Assembly: GCA_934149005.1 (NCBI GenBank)
Contig: CAKPDN010000007.1
Coordinates: forward strand, 1 to 64,000
DNA: 64,000 bases
Origin: an uncultured Clostridia bacterium
GTDB taxonomy: Bacteria; Bacillota; Clostridia; TANB77; CAG-508
Direction: 5' to 3'
Of this stretch, positions 42,342 through 51,829 are shown piece after piece. The notes below the pieces were generated by a model. That model was not told the DNA's origin. It did no database searches and worked only from the letters and a program-made list of their open reading frames with translations. Each line of letters begins with the position of its first letter. Position 1 is the first letter of the stretch. The translations under genes and the position numbers were made by a program.

Positions 42342-44073
42342 ATGAAAACAATAAAAAGAATATCTATAGTATTAAAAAATGAAGGAATAAAAGGTGTTAC
42401 AAAAAGATTATATTTAAAATTTAATAATGAAGAAAAGAAAGAATATTATAAATGGATAAAACAAAATACTCCAACAAAAAAAGAAATAGAAGAACAAAAA
42501 AAATATCAATTTGAAATAAAGCCTAAAATAAGTATAGTTATACCATTATACAATACTCCTAAAAAATTTTTGCTAGAATTAATAAAATCTGTGCAAAATC
42601 AAACATATACCAATTGGGAATTATGTTTAGCAGATGGAAGCACAAAGCCATTAGATTATTTGAATGGAATTATAGAAAAAGATAAAAGAATAAAATATAA
42701 AATATTAGATGAAAATAAAGGAATATCTGGAAATACTAATGAAGCATTAAAATTAGCAACAGGAGATTTTATTGCATTACTTGACCATGATGATTTAATA
42801 CCAGTAAATTCATTGTTTGAGATAGTAAAAACAATTAATGAAAATAAAGATGTAGAATACATTTTTACTGATGAAGATAAATTTACAGATATTAATAAAA
42901 AAACTAGATATGAACCAAATTTTAAACCAGACTATTCTTTTGATACATTAACAAGTTATAATTATATTTGCCATTTTAGTATATTTAAAAAAGAATTGAT
43001 GGACAAGTTAGGTGGATTTAAAGATGAATTTAATGGAAGTCAAGATTATGATTTAATTTTAAGAGCAGTTGAAAATGCAAAAAAAGTTGTACACATTCCT
43101 AAAATTTTATACCATTGGAGAGTACACCCAAATTCAACAGCAGGAAATGCAGAATCAAAACCATATTGTTACGAAGCTGGAAAAAATGCTGTTCAAGAAC
43201 ATTTAAATAGAAAAGGGCTAACTCGGAGCAAAAGCAGAATATGGAGTTGCAATAGTAAGAAACAGGGTTGTATATGAAGTAAAAAATGAAGAAAAAGTAA
43301 CAATTATTTTATATTTACAAGATAATAGAATTAATTTGGAAAAATTAAATGAAGATATAAACAAAATAACTTATAAAAATTATGTAATAGTATTATTAAA
43401 TACAAAAGAAATTTCAGACAATAAAGATTATAAAAAATTGATTTCTAATGATAAAATAGTACAATCAATAGAAATAAAAAAAGAAAATTTAATAAAAGAA
43501 ATTAACCAAAAGATTAAAGAAAGTGCATCAACTCAAATAGTAATAGCAAAAGATATACAAGATATAAAAACATCAGATTTTATAGAACAATTATTAGGAT
43601 TTATGCAAAGAGATAAAAATGTTGGAGTAATATCACCTAGAATAATACACAAATATACAAGTTCACAATATAATGGAACAGTATATGGAATAGACAAAGA
43701 TAAAATCGGATATTTAGATTATATAGATGTAGCAGGAAGCTTTGGATATGTAACAAGAGGAGCTGTTGTAGAAAACTATTCTATAATAAAATCTGAATGC
43801 ATAATGACATCTAAAGAAAATATAGAACAAGTAGAATATTTAGATGAAAACATGGACTATTCAGATGCAATTTCTGATTTGTCATTTGAATTATTTAAAC
43901 ATCAAAACAAATTAAATATAATAAATCCTCATATTGAATTAGAAACATTAGAAATAACAGAAAAAGAAGGTAAGAACTTATTTTTTAAAAAATGGGAAAA
44001 AGATTTAAAAATTCCAGATCCAAATTACAATATTAATTTAAAATTTGAAAAAGGAAAGTTATTTCAAATTTAA
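42342..44073 (+). CDS. GT2 family glycosyltransferase, read with one +1 shift at CGGA
   Basis: The GT-A domain (about 50-290) has ISIVIPLYNTPKKFLLELI, LLDHDDLIPVNS, the DEDK acceptor region and DYDLILRAVENAKK with HIPKILYHWRVH. The standard reading ends at 43277 after a nonsense tail. Skipping the C of CGG at 43224 gives GLTGAKAEYGVAIVRNRVVYEV and joins the downstream frame to 44073. The total is about 576 residues, an N-terminal GT2 with a second degenerate glycosyltransferase-like domain. GGGGAAGG favours ATG 42342 over ATG 42321. This two-part layout is common in glycan-polymerising GT2 enzymes. Confidence 0.82.
43224..43227 (+). other. Candidate +1 frameshift site in the GT2 gene (ACT-CGG-A)
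   Basis: The zero frame ends in TGA 17 codons after CGG. The +1 frame is open from GGA 43225 for 283 codons to 44073 and gives a natural continuation. Confidence 0.75.
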
Positions 44074-44098
44074 TTTTTGAAGGGAAGGAAATAGAATA

Positions 44099-46381
44099 AT
44101 GAAAATAGATATATTAATGGCAACATACAATGGTGAAAAATATTTAAGAGAACAAATAGATAGTATATTAAATCAAACATTTAAAGATTTTAATTTAATA
44201 ATTTGTGATGACTGTTCAAAAGATTCAACATGGCAAATTTTAGAAGAATATCAGAAAAAAGATAGTAGAATAAAAATAATTAAAAATGAAAAAAATTTAG
44301 GGTATAATAAGAATTTCGAAAAATTATTAAGTTTTGTGGAATCAGATTATTTTATGCTTTCAGATCAAGATGATTTTTGGCTAGAAAATAAGGTGGAAGA
44401 ATCTTATAAAAAGATAACATCTGAAAAATTAAATCTAGTTTGTTCTGACCTAGAAGTTGTAAATGAAAACTTAGAGACAATACATCCTTCAATGTGGGAA
44501 TTTTGGCCAGATTATAATATTAAAAAGAAAATAAAAAAATCAAGAGATTATAGAAGCTGTTTAATGACAAATTGTATAACAGGATGCACTACTATAATTA
44601 ACAGCAAGTTAATACCTAAATTGGTACCACTGCCAGGATATCCAATTGTACATGATTGGTGGATTGGTTTAGTTGCAGGTTCAGAAGGTGATATTGGATA
44701 TATAGAAAAACCATTAATAAAATATAGACAACATGGAAATAATCAAATTGGATATGTAACAACAAAAACTATTTATAAATTTTCAGGAGCTTTAAGAAGA
44801 CACTTAATAAATAATCATATACAAATATTAGAAGTATTACAACAGAGAAAAGATGTATTGAATCCAGATTTAGAACCAGTAGTAGAAGAAGGAAAAAAAT
44901 ATTTAAAATCAATTTTAAATACACGTTTTATTGTGTTTAAAAACAAAAAAGCTTTTAGAAATTTATATAAATATGAAGAGGATAAATATATAAAACAAAT
45001 ATCATTAATGTACAATTATCCAATATTTGCAAAAATATATAGAGTATTTTATGTCATTAAAGTAAAATTATTTGATGAAAGAATAGGAGTGGGGAACTTG
45101 ATTAAAAAAATTATAAAAACATATATGCCATTTATATATAAACCAATACATGAAAAAAGAATGAAAAAAGCTATGAATGAAGGTGGAGCATTAACATATA
45201 ATTATGATGTTAATGAAGATGATTATAAAGCTATAATGAATCAATTGTATAGCAATTTTGAAAAACCAGAAAAGAAAGAAACATTTGTTGCTTATAATAG
45301 TACACCATATAAAAGAACTGACAAAGATTTAAAAATGATAGCACATTATTTGCCACAATTTCATACTTTTCCAGAAAATGAAGAATGGTGGGGAAAAGGA
45401 TTTACAGAATGGAATAATGTGACAAAAGCAACACCTCATTTTGTAGGACAAATGCAACCTAAACTACCACATGACATAGGATTTTATGATTTAAGCCAAA
45501 AAGAAACTATTAAAAAGCAAATTGAACTTGCAAAACAATATGGAATTTATGGATTTTCAATTTATTATTATTGGTTTGATGATCATAGATTAATGGAAAA
45601 ACCACTAGATATAATCTTAGAAAATAAAGATTTAGACATAAACTTCTGTATAAATTGGGCAAATGAAAACTGGACAAAAAGATGGGATGGCGGAGATAAA
45701 GAAATTTTAATGGCCCAAACATATGATGAAAATAAATTAATTGATTGTGTTAAAGACATGGAAAAATATATAAGAGATGAAAGATATATTAAAGTTGATG
45801 GAAAACCATTAATCATAGTATATAAACCAGCATTAATTCCAAATGTAGAAATAATGATAGAAAATTGGAGAAAATATTTAAGAGACGTTGGAATTGGTGA
45901 AGCATATATAATGGCAGTAAAAACTTTTGATATAACAGACAGTTATAAAAATATATTTGATGGATTTGTAGAATTCCCACCATTCGGAATGGAAATAAAA
46001 GTTATGAATAACAAATTAAAATTTTTCAATAAAGAATTTAAAGGTGTTGTTTATGACTATAAGAGAATGGTTGATGAAAAATCATATTTAAGACCATTTG
46101 ACCACAAATTATATAGAGGAATTTTCCCGGCTTGGGACAACACTGCAAGAAGACAATTTACACCAGATATTTTCTGGGGTTCAACACCATCATTATATGA
46201 AACATGGCTATCAGATTTAGCAGAAGAAACAATAAATAATGATAAATTAGATGAAAAGATGATATTTATAAATGCTTGGAATGAATGGGCAGAAGCAGCA
46301 TGCTTAGAACCTGACAGAAATTATGGTTACGCATATTTACAAGCTACTAGAAATGTACTTGATAAATATAAAACAAAATAG
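44099..46381 (+). CDS. Two-domain enzyme: GT2 glycosyltransferase plus WbsX-like domain
   Basis: In this 760-residue protein, the N-terminal half (about 1-330) is a GT2 domain close to the 38173 protein (MATYNGEKYLREQIDSIL, LSDQDDFWLENK, HDWWIGLVAGSEG). After a linker, residues about 410-755 match the WbsX family (IAHYLPQFHTFPENEEWWGKG, GFSIYYYWFDDHRL, CINWANENWTKRWDGG, NAWNEWAEAACLEP), which is found in O-antigen and wall polysaccharide loci and related to GH99 folds. The fusion suggests that two consecutive steps are carried out by one protein. GAAGGGAAGG precedes the ATG. Confidence 0.92.
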   Translation: MKIDILMATYNGEKYLREQIDSILNQTFKDFNLIICDDCSKDSTWQILEEYQKKDSRIKIIKNEKNLGYNKNFEKLLSFVESDYFMLSDQDDFWLENKVEESYKKITSEKLNLVCSDLEVVNENLETIHPSMWEFWPDYNIKKKIKKSRDYRSCLMTNCITGCTTIINSKLIPKLVPLPGYPIVHDWWIGLVAGSEGDIGYIEKPLIKYRQHGNNQIGYVTTKTIYKFSGALRRHLINNHIQILEVLQQRKDVLNPDLEPVVEEGKKYLKSILNTRFIVFKNKKAFRNLYKYEEDKYIKQISLMYNYPIFAKIYRVFYVIKVKLFDERIGVGNLIKKIIKTYMPFIYKPIHEKRMKKAMNEGGALTYNYDVNEDDYKAIMNQLYSNFEKPEKKETFVAYNSTPYKRTDKDLKMIAHYLPQFHTFPENEEWWGKGFTEWNNVTKATPHFVGQMQPKLPHDIGFYDLSQKETIKKQIELAKQYGIYGFSIYYYWFDDHRLMEKPLDIILENKDLDINFCINWANENWTKRWDGGDKEILMAQTYDENKLIDCVKDMEKYIRDERYIKVDGKPLIIVYKPALIPNVEIMIENWRKYLRDVGIGEAYIMAVKTFDITDSYKNIFDGFVEFPPFGMEIKVMNNKLKFFNKEFKGVVYDYKRMVDEKSYLRPFDHKLYRGIFPAWDNTARRQFTPDIFWGSTPSLYETWLSDLAEETINNDKLDEKMIFINAWNEWAEAACLEPDRNYGYAYLQATRNVLDKYKTK

Positions 46382-46393
46382 TAGGAGAAAAAA

Positions 46394-48133
46394 ATGGAAT
46401 TAAAGAAGATAAATTTTGAAAAAAAACAAATTTTAAAAATTTTGACTATTGCCATATATGTGGTATCAATATTAATTTACGAAATAGGAATTTGCAATGG
46501 ACAAGCACTTTTTAATAATGAAAAAATATCTTATAATTTTTCGTTATGTAGGGTAGTAATTTATGCAATATTTTTACTACTGCTATTTAAGAATATTGAT
46601 AAATTTACAGCAAATGCAATTGACTCTTTAAAATTAAAAAGCAAAAAAGTTATATTAGGAATATATATTCCAGTAGCCATAATTACAATAATATATGTTT
46701 TAATAAAATGGATATCAATATACAAAGCATTAACATTAACATTAGTATTACTTATGGGATTATTATTTATAATATATATATCATCAGACTATATAAAAAA
46801 TACGATAATACTTACATGTACATTGGGAATAATGTTTACATTTACAACGGATTTTCATCATTCAATAGATGAAAAAAAACATATAATGTCAGCTGTAAAT
46901 TTAGCAAATGGAAATTTTAATTATGCCAAAAAACCATTAAATGAACCAGCATATAATAATATTATATTCAATTGTGATATAGATTCTTTTATACAATTTT
47001 ATGCCAGAAGATACGAACCAGCATTAACTGATGAATGGAACAGAACAGAAGATACAGAATTATATTATATATGTTCATCACCAGCAGATTATAATTTTGT
47101 TTTATATATACCATCAGCATTAGGAATTAATTTTTCAAGATTATTAGGTGGAAGTATAGCAGATACATATATAACAGGAAGGTTATTTAATTTAATAACA
47201 TATGCAATAATGATAATTGTTATTTTAAAACTTTTACCATATAAAAAGAAGATATTCTATATAATATATATGATACCATTTACATTATTATTAGCCGCTT
47301 CATATTCAGTTGATGGAATTTGTATAGGATTAATAGGAATATTCTTAGCATATTGCTTAAAATTATCTGAGATAGATTATAAAGAAATAAAGCTGAAACA
47401 AATAATAACAACAATGATATTATTTGCACTATGCTTATTAGCAAAAAATCTGGTATATTGTACAGTAATAATATTTGTATTAATATTACCAATATTTAAA
47501 ATATTGAAAAATAATAAAAAAAGTTTACCTATAATAATTTCAATAATATTAATAGCAGCATTGGCATGTGGAGCATTATTATTAAACAAATTAGGAGCAA
47601 CAACATCTTCAGGTGGAGATCCTAGAGGTGGAGAAACTAGTGTATCTGGACAAATTAACTTTTTATTAAGTTCACCAATTAATATTATAAAAGTAGGATT
47701 TGAACATGTAATGAATTCAGTTCTAAATTTTAATTGGTATACATACTTAAATAATTCAAATTTTTTTGGAAAATATTTTGCACAAATATTTTTCTTAGAA
47801 ATGATATTTATAATATATGTTTGTATAACAGACAACAGCCAAAAAATAAAAACACGTACAACAATAGTATCTCTAATAACATTTATTATTACTTATATAG
47901 CTACTAGCATAATGCTATATTTAACTTTTACACCTGTTGGACAAATAAATATAAGTGGATATCAACCAAGATATTTAACACCAATACTACCAATTGTCTT
48001 AATGCTTATAAATAATAAGAGATATATAAATAAATCTAGCAAAGAAGAGGAAGAAATTGTAGATATAAATGTATCTTTAATTTCTGGATTAATTATAATA
48101 ATAGATTTATTTTGTTTAACATATGTAATCTAA
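46394..48133 (+). CDS. DUF2142-like polytopic membrane protein
   Basis: This 579-residue protein has about 12 membrane helices. A conserved external loop follows helix 4 (TTDFHHSIDEKKHIMSAVNLANG), where an acidic residue sits as in GT-C glycosyltransferases. It resembles DUF2142 proteins of polysaccharide loci, which are thought to be lipid-linked sugar transferases. AGTAGGAG precedes the ATG. It is part of the tightly spaced series of surface glycan genes. Confidence 0.82.
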   Translation: MELKKINFEKKQILKILTIAIYVVSILIYEIGICNGQALFNNEKISYNFSLCRVVIYAIFLLLLFKNIDKFTANAIDSLKLKSKKVILGIYIPVAIITIIYVLIKWISIYKALTLTLVLLMGLLFIIYISSDYIKNTIILTCTLGIMFTFTTDFHHSIDEKKHIMSAVNLANGNFNYAKKPLNEPAYNNIIFNCDIDSFIQFYARRYEPALTDEWNRTEDTELYYICSSPADYNFVLYIPSALGINFSRLLGGSIADTYITGRLFNLITYAIMIIVILKLLPYKKKIFYIIYMIPFTLLLAASYSVDGICIGLIGIFLAYCLKLSEIDYKEIKLKQIITTMILFALCLLAKNLVYCTVIIFVLILPIFKILKNNKKSLPIIISIILIAALACGALLLNKLGATTSSGGDPRGGETSVSGQINFLLSSPINIIKVGFEHVMNSVLNFNWYTYLNNSNFFGKYFAQIFFLEMIFIIYVCITDNSQKIKTRTTIVSLITFIITYIATSIMLYLTFTPVGQINISGYQPRYLTPILPIVLMLINNKRYINKSSKEEEEIVDINVSLISGLIIIIDLFCLTYVI

Positions 48134-48156
48134 AATTAAAAGGAATGAGGTTAAAA

Positions 48157-48846
48157 ATGAAAGTTTTAGTAATAATACCAGCTTATAATGAGGCACAGAA
48201 CATAGAAAAAACAGTAAAAGATGTTATTGAAAATACAAATTATGATTATATTGTAATAAATGATTGTTCAAAAGATAATACAAAAGAAGTATGCGAAAAA
48301 AACAATTTTAATATGTTATCATTGCCAATAAATTTTGGATTAACAAGTGGAATTCAATTAGGGATGAAATATGCATATAAGCATGGATATGACATTGCAA
48401 TACAATTTGATGGAGATGGCCAACATCAAGCTAAGTACTTAAAAAATTTAGTAGAAAAAATTGAAAAAGAAAATGTAGATATTGTAATAGGTTCTAGATT
48501 TGCAACTAAGAAGAAACCTATTAGTGCAAGAATGTTTGGAAGTTCAATAATAGAATTTTTTATAAAAATAACAACAGGAAAAACGATAAAAGACACAACT
48601 TCTGGAATGAGGGCATATAACAAAAAATCTATATGGGAATTTAATAGAAATGCAAGTTTAACACCAGAACCAGATACATTAGTATATATGCTAAAAAAAG
48701 GGTTAAAAGTAGAAGAAGTTCAAGTAGAAATGAAAGAAAGAGAATTTGGAGAAAGCTACCTAAAACCATTAAAATCAATAGAATATATGATAAATACAGT
48801 ATTTTCAATAATATTTATTAGAGCAATAACAAGAAAAAATAAATAA
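48157..48846 (+). CDS. Dolichyl/undecaprenyl-phosphate mannosyltransferase-like GT2
   Basis: This 229-residue soluble GT2 enzyme has KVLVIIPAYNEAQNI, INDCSKDNT, IQFDGDGQHQAKYL (metal-binding) and VIGSRF with TSGMRAYNK. These are typical of polyprenyl-phosphate sugar synthases, which load one sugar onto undecaprenyl phosphate for GT-C enzymes. I start at ATG 48157 behind AGGAATGAGG. The in-frame start at 48112 would overlap the previous gene. The DUF2304 protein next door is a frequent partner. Confidence 0.92.
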   Translation: MKVLVIIPAYNEAQNIEKTVKDVIENTNYDYIVINDCSKDNTKEVCEKNNFNMLSLPINFGLTSGIQLGMKYAYKHGYDIAIQFDGDGQHQAKYLKNLVEKIEKENVDIVIGSRFATKKKPISARMFGSSIIEFFIKITTGKTIKDTTSGMRAYNKKSIWEFNRNASLTPEPDTLVYMLKKGLKVEEVQVEMKEREFGESYLKPLKSIEYMINTVFSIIFIRAITRKNK

Positions 48847-48860
48847 AGAGGTGAAATTAA

Positions 48861-49196
48861 ATGTCAATAACACTTAGAGTAATATTAGTAATTTGTTCAT
48901 TTTTTGCATTTATATTATGTATAAAAAAAATCAAAGAATCAAAATTAAAAATATCAAATTCAGTAACCTGGATGATAGGGAGTATTATATTAATACTAAT
49001 GAGCATATTTTCAAATTTTGTTGCATGGGTATCAGTAAAATTAGGATTTGAAGCTCCTGTCAATTTCGTATTTGTAGTTATTATTGCATTTTTATTAATA
49101 CAAACTTTTATAGACAATATGCATATTAATGAGTTAAATGAAAAAATTAAAGATTTAGATCATTATATTGCATTAAAGGAAGCCGAAAAAAAGTAA
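48861..49196 (+). CDS. DUF2304 family membrane protein
   Basis: This 111-residue protein has three predicted membrane helices (about 4-20, 33-52, 64-83) and a C-terminal charged helix (MHINELNEKIKDLDHY). This fits DUF2304, which regularly follows polyprenyl-phosphate GT2 genes, as here, and probably assists them at the membrane. AAAGAGGTG precedes the ATG. Confidence 0.85.
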   Translation: MSITLRVILVICSFFAFILCIKKIKESKLKISNSVTWMIGSIILILMSIFSNFVAWVSVKLGFEAPVNFVFVVIIAFLLIQTFIDNMHINELNEKIKDLDHYIALKEAEKK

Positions 49197-49235
49197 AACT
49201 CTAAAGAAGAAAGGTACTAATTGAGGGGGAAAAAC

Positions 49236-50840
49236 ATGGAATTTATAAAAAAGAATAAAAAATGCATAATTGTACTACTTTTTTTACTATTTTTTATATT
49301 TTTAATATATCAGCATCAAGGATTATACTTATATTTTGATGATTATGGATATGCATCTTTAAGTTATGCATACAACATAGAAGAAGTAAAAGGATTAGAT
49401 TATAATTTAGTACAGATATTCCAATTTGCAAAAGGACATTATGAAGTATGGGGAGGAAGAGTATTATTTTTAACAATTGAAATAATAATAATCCATTATT
49501 TAGGACTACAAGGTTTTCGAATCATACAAAGTCTAGTTATTTTAGGAATATATGTGTGTATATATTTAATATTAAAAAGAATTTGCAACAAAAATCAATC
49601 TAGTATTAAACTAGCATTATTATCTATTATAAGCTATGGAATTATAGAAATAGGGGCATTTAGAGCTGGAGTGTTTTGGATAACAGCATCTGTTTTATAT
49701 ATTTTTCCTATGCTTACAATGTTATTGTTTATATATATGTATATAAAATTTAGAGATAATCAAAATAATATTAACAATGAAAAAAGTGATAACGAAAAAC
49801 ATAAATATAGAAACAAAATAATTAAAATAATTTATGTAATTACAATGGGAATACTTATTTTTTGCACTACTTTTTCTCAAGAACAAATTGCTATAGCTGG
49901 GATAACTATTGTAATTATAAATATGGTTTATAATATTATAAAAAATAAAAAACTAGATAAAATTGATATAATATTATTTATATGTGCATTTATAGGATTT
50001 GGAATTCTTATGTTTGCACCAGGAAATGAAGTAAGAAAAATAGATGGCTCGAATAATGGATTTTATAAATTACCATTTGTTTATAGAACTTTAAAACAAT
50101 ATAAGCAAATTGTTGTTAATAATTTTAATGAGTCAACAAGAATTTTTACATTATTCTTTTTAACAGCAACATTATATTGCACATTTAAAAATGAAAAAGA
50201 AAATAAAGGATTATCAATAATAAATCATATATCATGTTTATCAACAGTAACAATTATTTTTCTTACAATTTTACACCCAGAAGGATATTTCCCATATATA
50301 CTTAAAGATAGAGGACATCGTATTTATGAGTATACTTGTATATTATTATCATTAATACAACTATCATTGATATTATATACATACACAATTTATTTATGGA
50401 ACAATAAGAATATGTATTTAATAGCGATATTATATGGAAGTATTTTTTCACAAGTATGTATGTTAGTAGCCCCATATTTTCCATCAAGATCAATCTTAAT
50501 GTTTGAAATCTTAATAGGACTATTAATGATAAAGGTTTTAAAAGATGTTGAAATTAATAATAAATTAATATTTTATTATATAGCAATACCATGTGTTATA
50601 ATTTGTTCATTGAATATATATTTTATAACAAATGGATATCGTAAAAATATTGAGGTAAATAAATATAATGATACAGCATTATATGAAGCAAAAAATAATA
50701 ATTTAAAAACAGTAACTTTAAAAAAATTGTGTGATGATAGATTTGGTTATGTACAATTATATCAAGGAATAACAATGATACACATATATATATGTGAATA
50801 TTATGATTTACCTATGGAAATTGAGATAAATTATCAGTAA
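49236..50840 (+). CDS. Polytopic membrane protein, possible GT-C type transferase (DUF6056-like)
   Basis: This 534-residue protein has about 11-12 membrane helices. The first external loop has YFDDYGYASLSYAYN with an acidic pair, as in GT-C enzymes, and the later GNEVRKIDGSNNGFYK resembles DUF6056 proteins. It probably transfers a sugar from a lipid carrier outside the membrane. I start at ATG 49236 behind AGGGGG. The in-frame TTG 49221 overlaps that site. Confidence 0.78.
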   Translation: MEFIKKNKKCIIVLLFLLFFIFLIYQHQGLYLYFDDYGYASLSYAYNIEEVKGLDYNLVQIFQFAKGHYEVWGGRVLFLTIEIIIIHYLGLQGFRIIQSLVILGIYVCIYLILKRICNKNQSSIKLALLSIISYGIIEIGAFRAGVFWITASVLYIFPMLTMLLFIYMYIKFRDNQNNINNEKSDNEKHKYRNKIIKIIYVITMGILIFCTTFSQEQIAIAGITIVIINMVYNIIKNKKLDKIDIILFICAFIGFGILMFAPGNEVRKIDGSNNGFYKLPFVYRTLKQYKQIVVNNFNESTRIFTLFFLTATLYCTFKNEKENKGLSIINHISCLSTVTIIFLTILHPEGYFPYILKDRGHRIYEYTCILLSLIQLSLILYTYTIYLWNNKNMYLIAILYGSIFSQVCMLVAPYFPSRSILMFEILIGLLMIKVLKDVEINNKLIFYYIAIPCVIICSLNIYFITNGYRKNIEVNKYNDTALYEAKNNNLKTVTLKKLCDDRFGYVQLYQGITMIHIYICEYYDLPMEIEINYQ

Positions 50841-50902
50841 AAACTAATATAAAGAATTTAATATATAATTATTTATCTAATTGGTTAAAGAAAGGGCAAA
50901 AG

Positions 50903-51817
50903 ATGGAAGAAAATAAAAAAGTAATAATATGTATGTCAACATATAATGGAGAAAAATATTTAAAAGAACAAATAGAAAGTTTATTAAAACAAACATATAA
51001 AAATGTAGAAATTTATATTAGAGATGATGGTTCAAAAGATAATACAGTACAAATTTTAAAAGAATATGAAAAACAAGAAAAAATACATTTTATAGAAGGC
51101 AAAAATGTAGGAGTTGTTAGAAGCTTTTATGAATGTTTAAAAGAAGCATATAATAATGGAGATATTTTTGCATATTGTGACCAAGATGATAAGTGGCATA
51201 ATGATAAAATAGAAAAAGCGGTAAAAGCAATAGACGGCGAAAATCAAGATGTACCGCTTCTATACTTTTCTGAATTTAATTATTGTGATGAAAATCTGAA
51301 ATATGTAAATAAATCAAATCTAAATCAAAGAGGTGCAACATTCCAAAATTCACTTCTTGAATGTATATCATTTGGAATATCAGAAGTATTTAATAAAAAC
51401 CTAGCTCAAAAAATAATAGAGTCTGGAACAGAAAAAGTATGTTTTCATGATTGGTGGGCATATATGATAGCAGCAGGACTTGGAAAAGTTTTATATGACA
51501 ATGAAGCAACAGTAGAATATAGAAGAACAGGAAATAATGTAAGCCCTAGTGGAAAAGGCGGAATACAACTACAAGTATATAGAGTAAAAAAATTTTTATT
51601 AGGCAAATATTTTAAAAAAATAAGAGAACAAATAAATAAATATAGTATTTTATATTCTAAAGAATTAAACACTCAAAATAAAAAAATAATAAATATGTTT
51701 TCATTAAAATACAATTTTATCAAGTCAATGCAAAAGTTTTTTTATATTAAAAGATTTAGACAGAGAACAATTGATGAAATTATGTGTAGAATATTATTTT
51801 TATTTGGAAGGTTGTAA
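50903..51817 (+). CDS. GT2 family glycosyltransferase
   Basis: This 304-residue protein has CMSTYNGEKYLKEQIESLL, IRDDGSKDNT, YCDQDDKWHNDK (metal-binding) and HDWWAYMIAAGLGKV in the order seen in the other GT2 genes of this region, then VEYRRTGNNVSPSG. It is somewhat more diverged than the 38173/44099 pair and belongs to the same rhamnosyltransferase-like group. GAAAGGGC precedes the ATG. Confidence 0.91.
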   Translation: MEENKKVIICMSTYNGEKYLKEQIESLLKQTYKNVEIYIRDDGSKDNTVQILKEYEKQEKIHFIEGKNVGVVRSFYECLKEAYNNGDIFAYCDQDDKWHNDKIEKAVKAIDGENQDVPLLYFSEFNYCDENLKYVNKSNLNQRGATFQNSLLECISFGISEVFNKNLAQKIIESGTEKVCFHDWWAYMIAAGLGKVLYDNEATVEYRRTGNNVSPSGKGGIQLQVYRVKKFLLGKYFKKIREQINKYSILYSKELNTQNKKIINMFSLKYNFIKSMQKFFYIKRFRQRTIDEIMCRILFLFGRL

Positions 51818-51829
51818 AAGGAGAAAAAA

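Noticed and set aside
8257..43227. Random sequencing or assembly indels as explanation for all the frameshifts
   Set aside because: Indel errors usually fall in homopolymers, here A/T runs. All seven instead create an in-frame CGGA, and in two genes they are chained in the correct successive frame. I keep read-level checking as a decisive test because I cannot see the reads.
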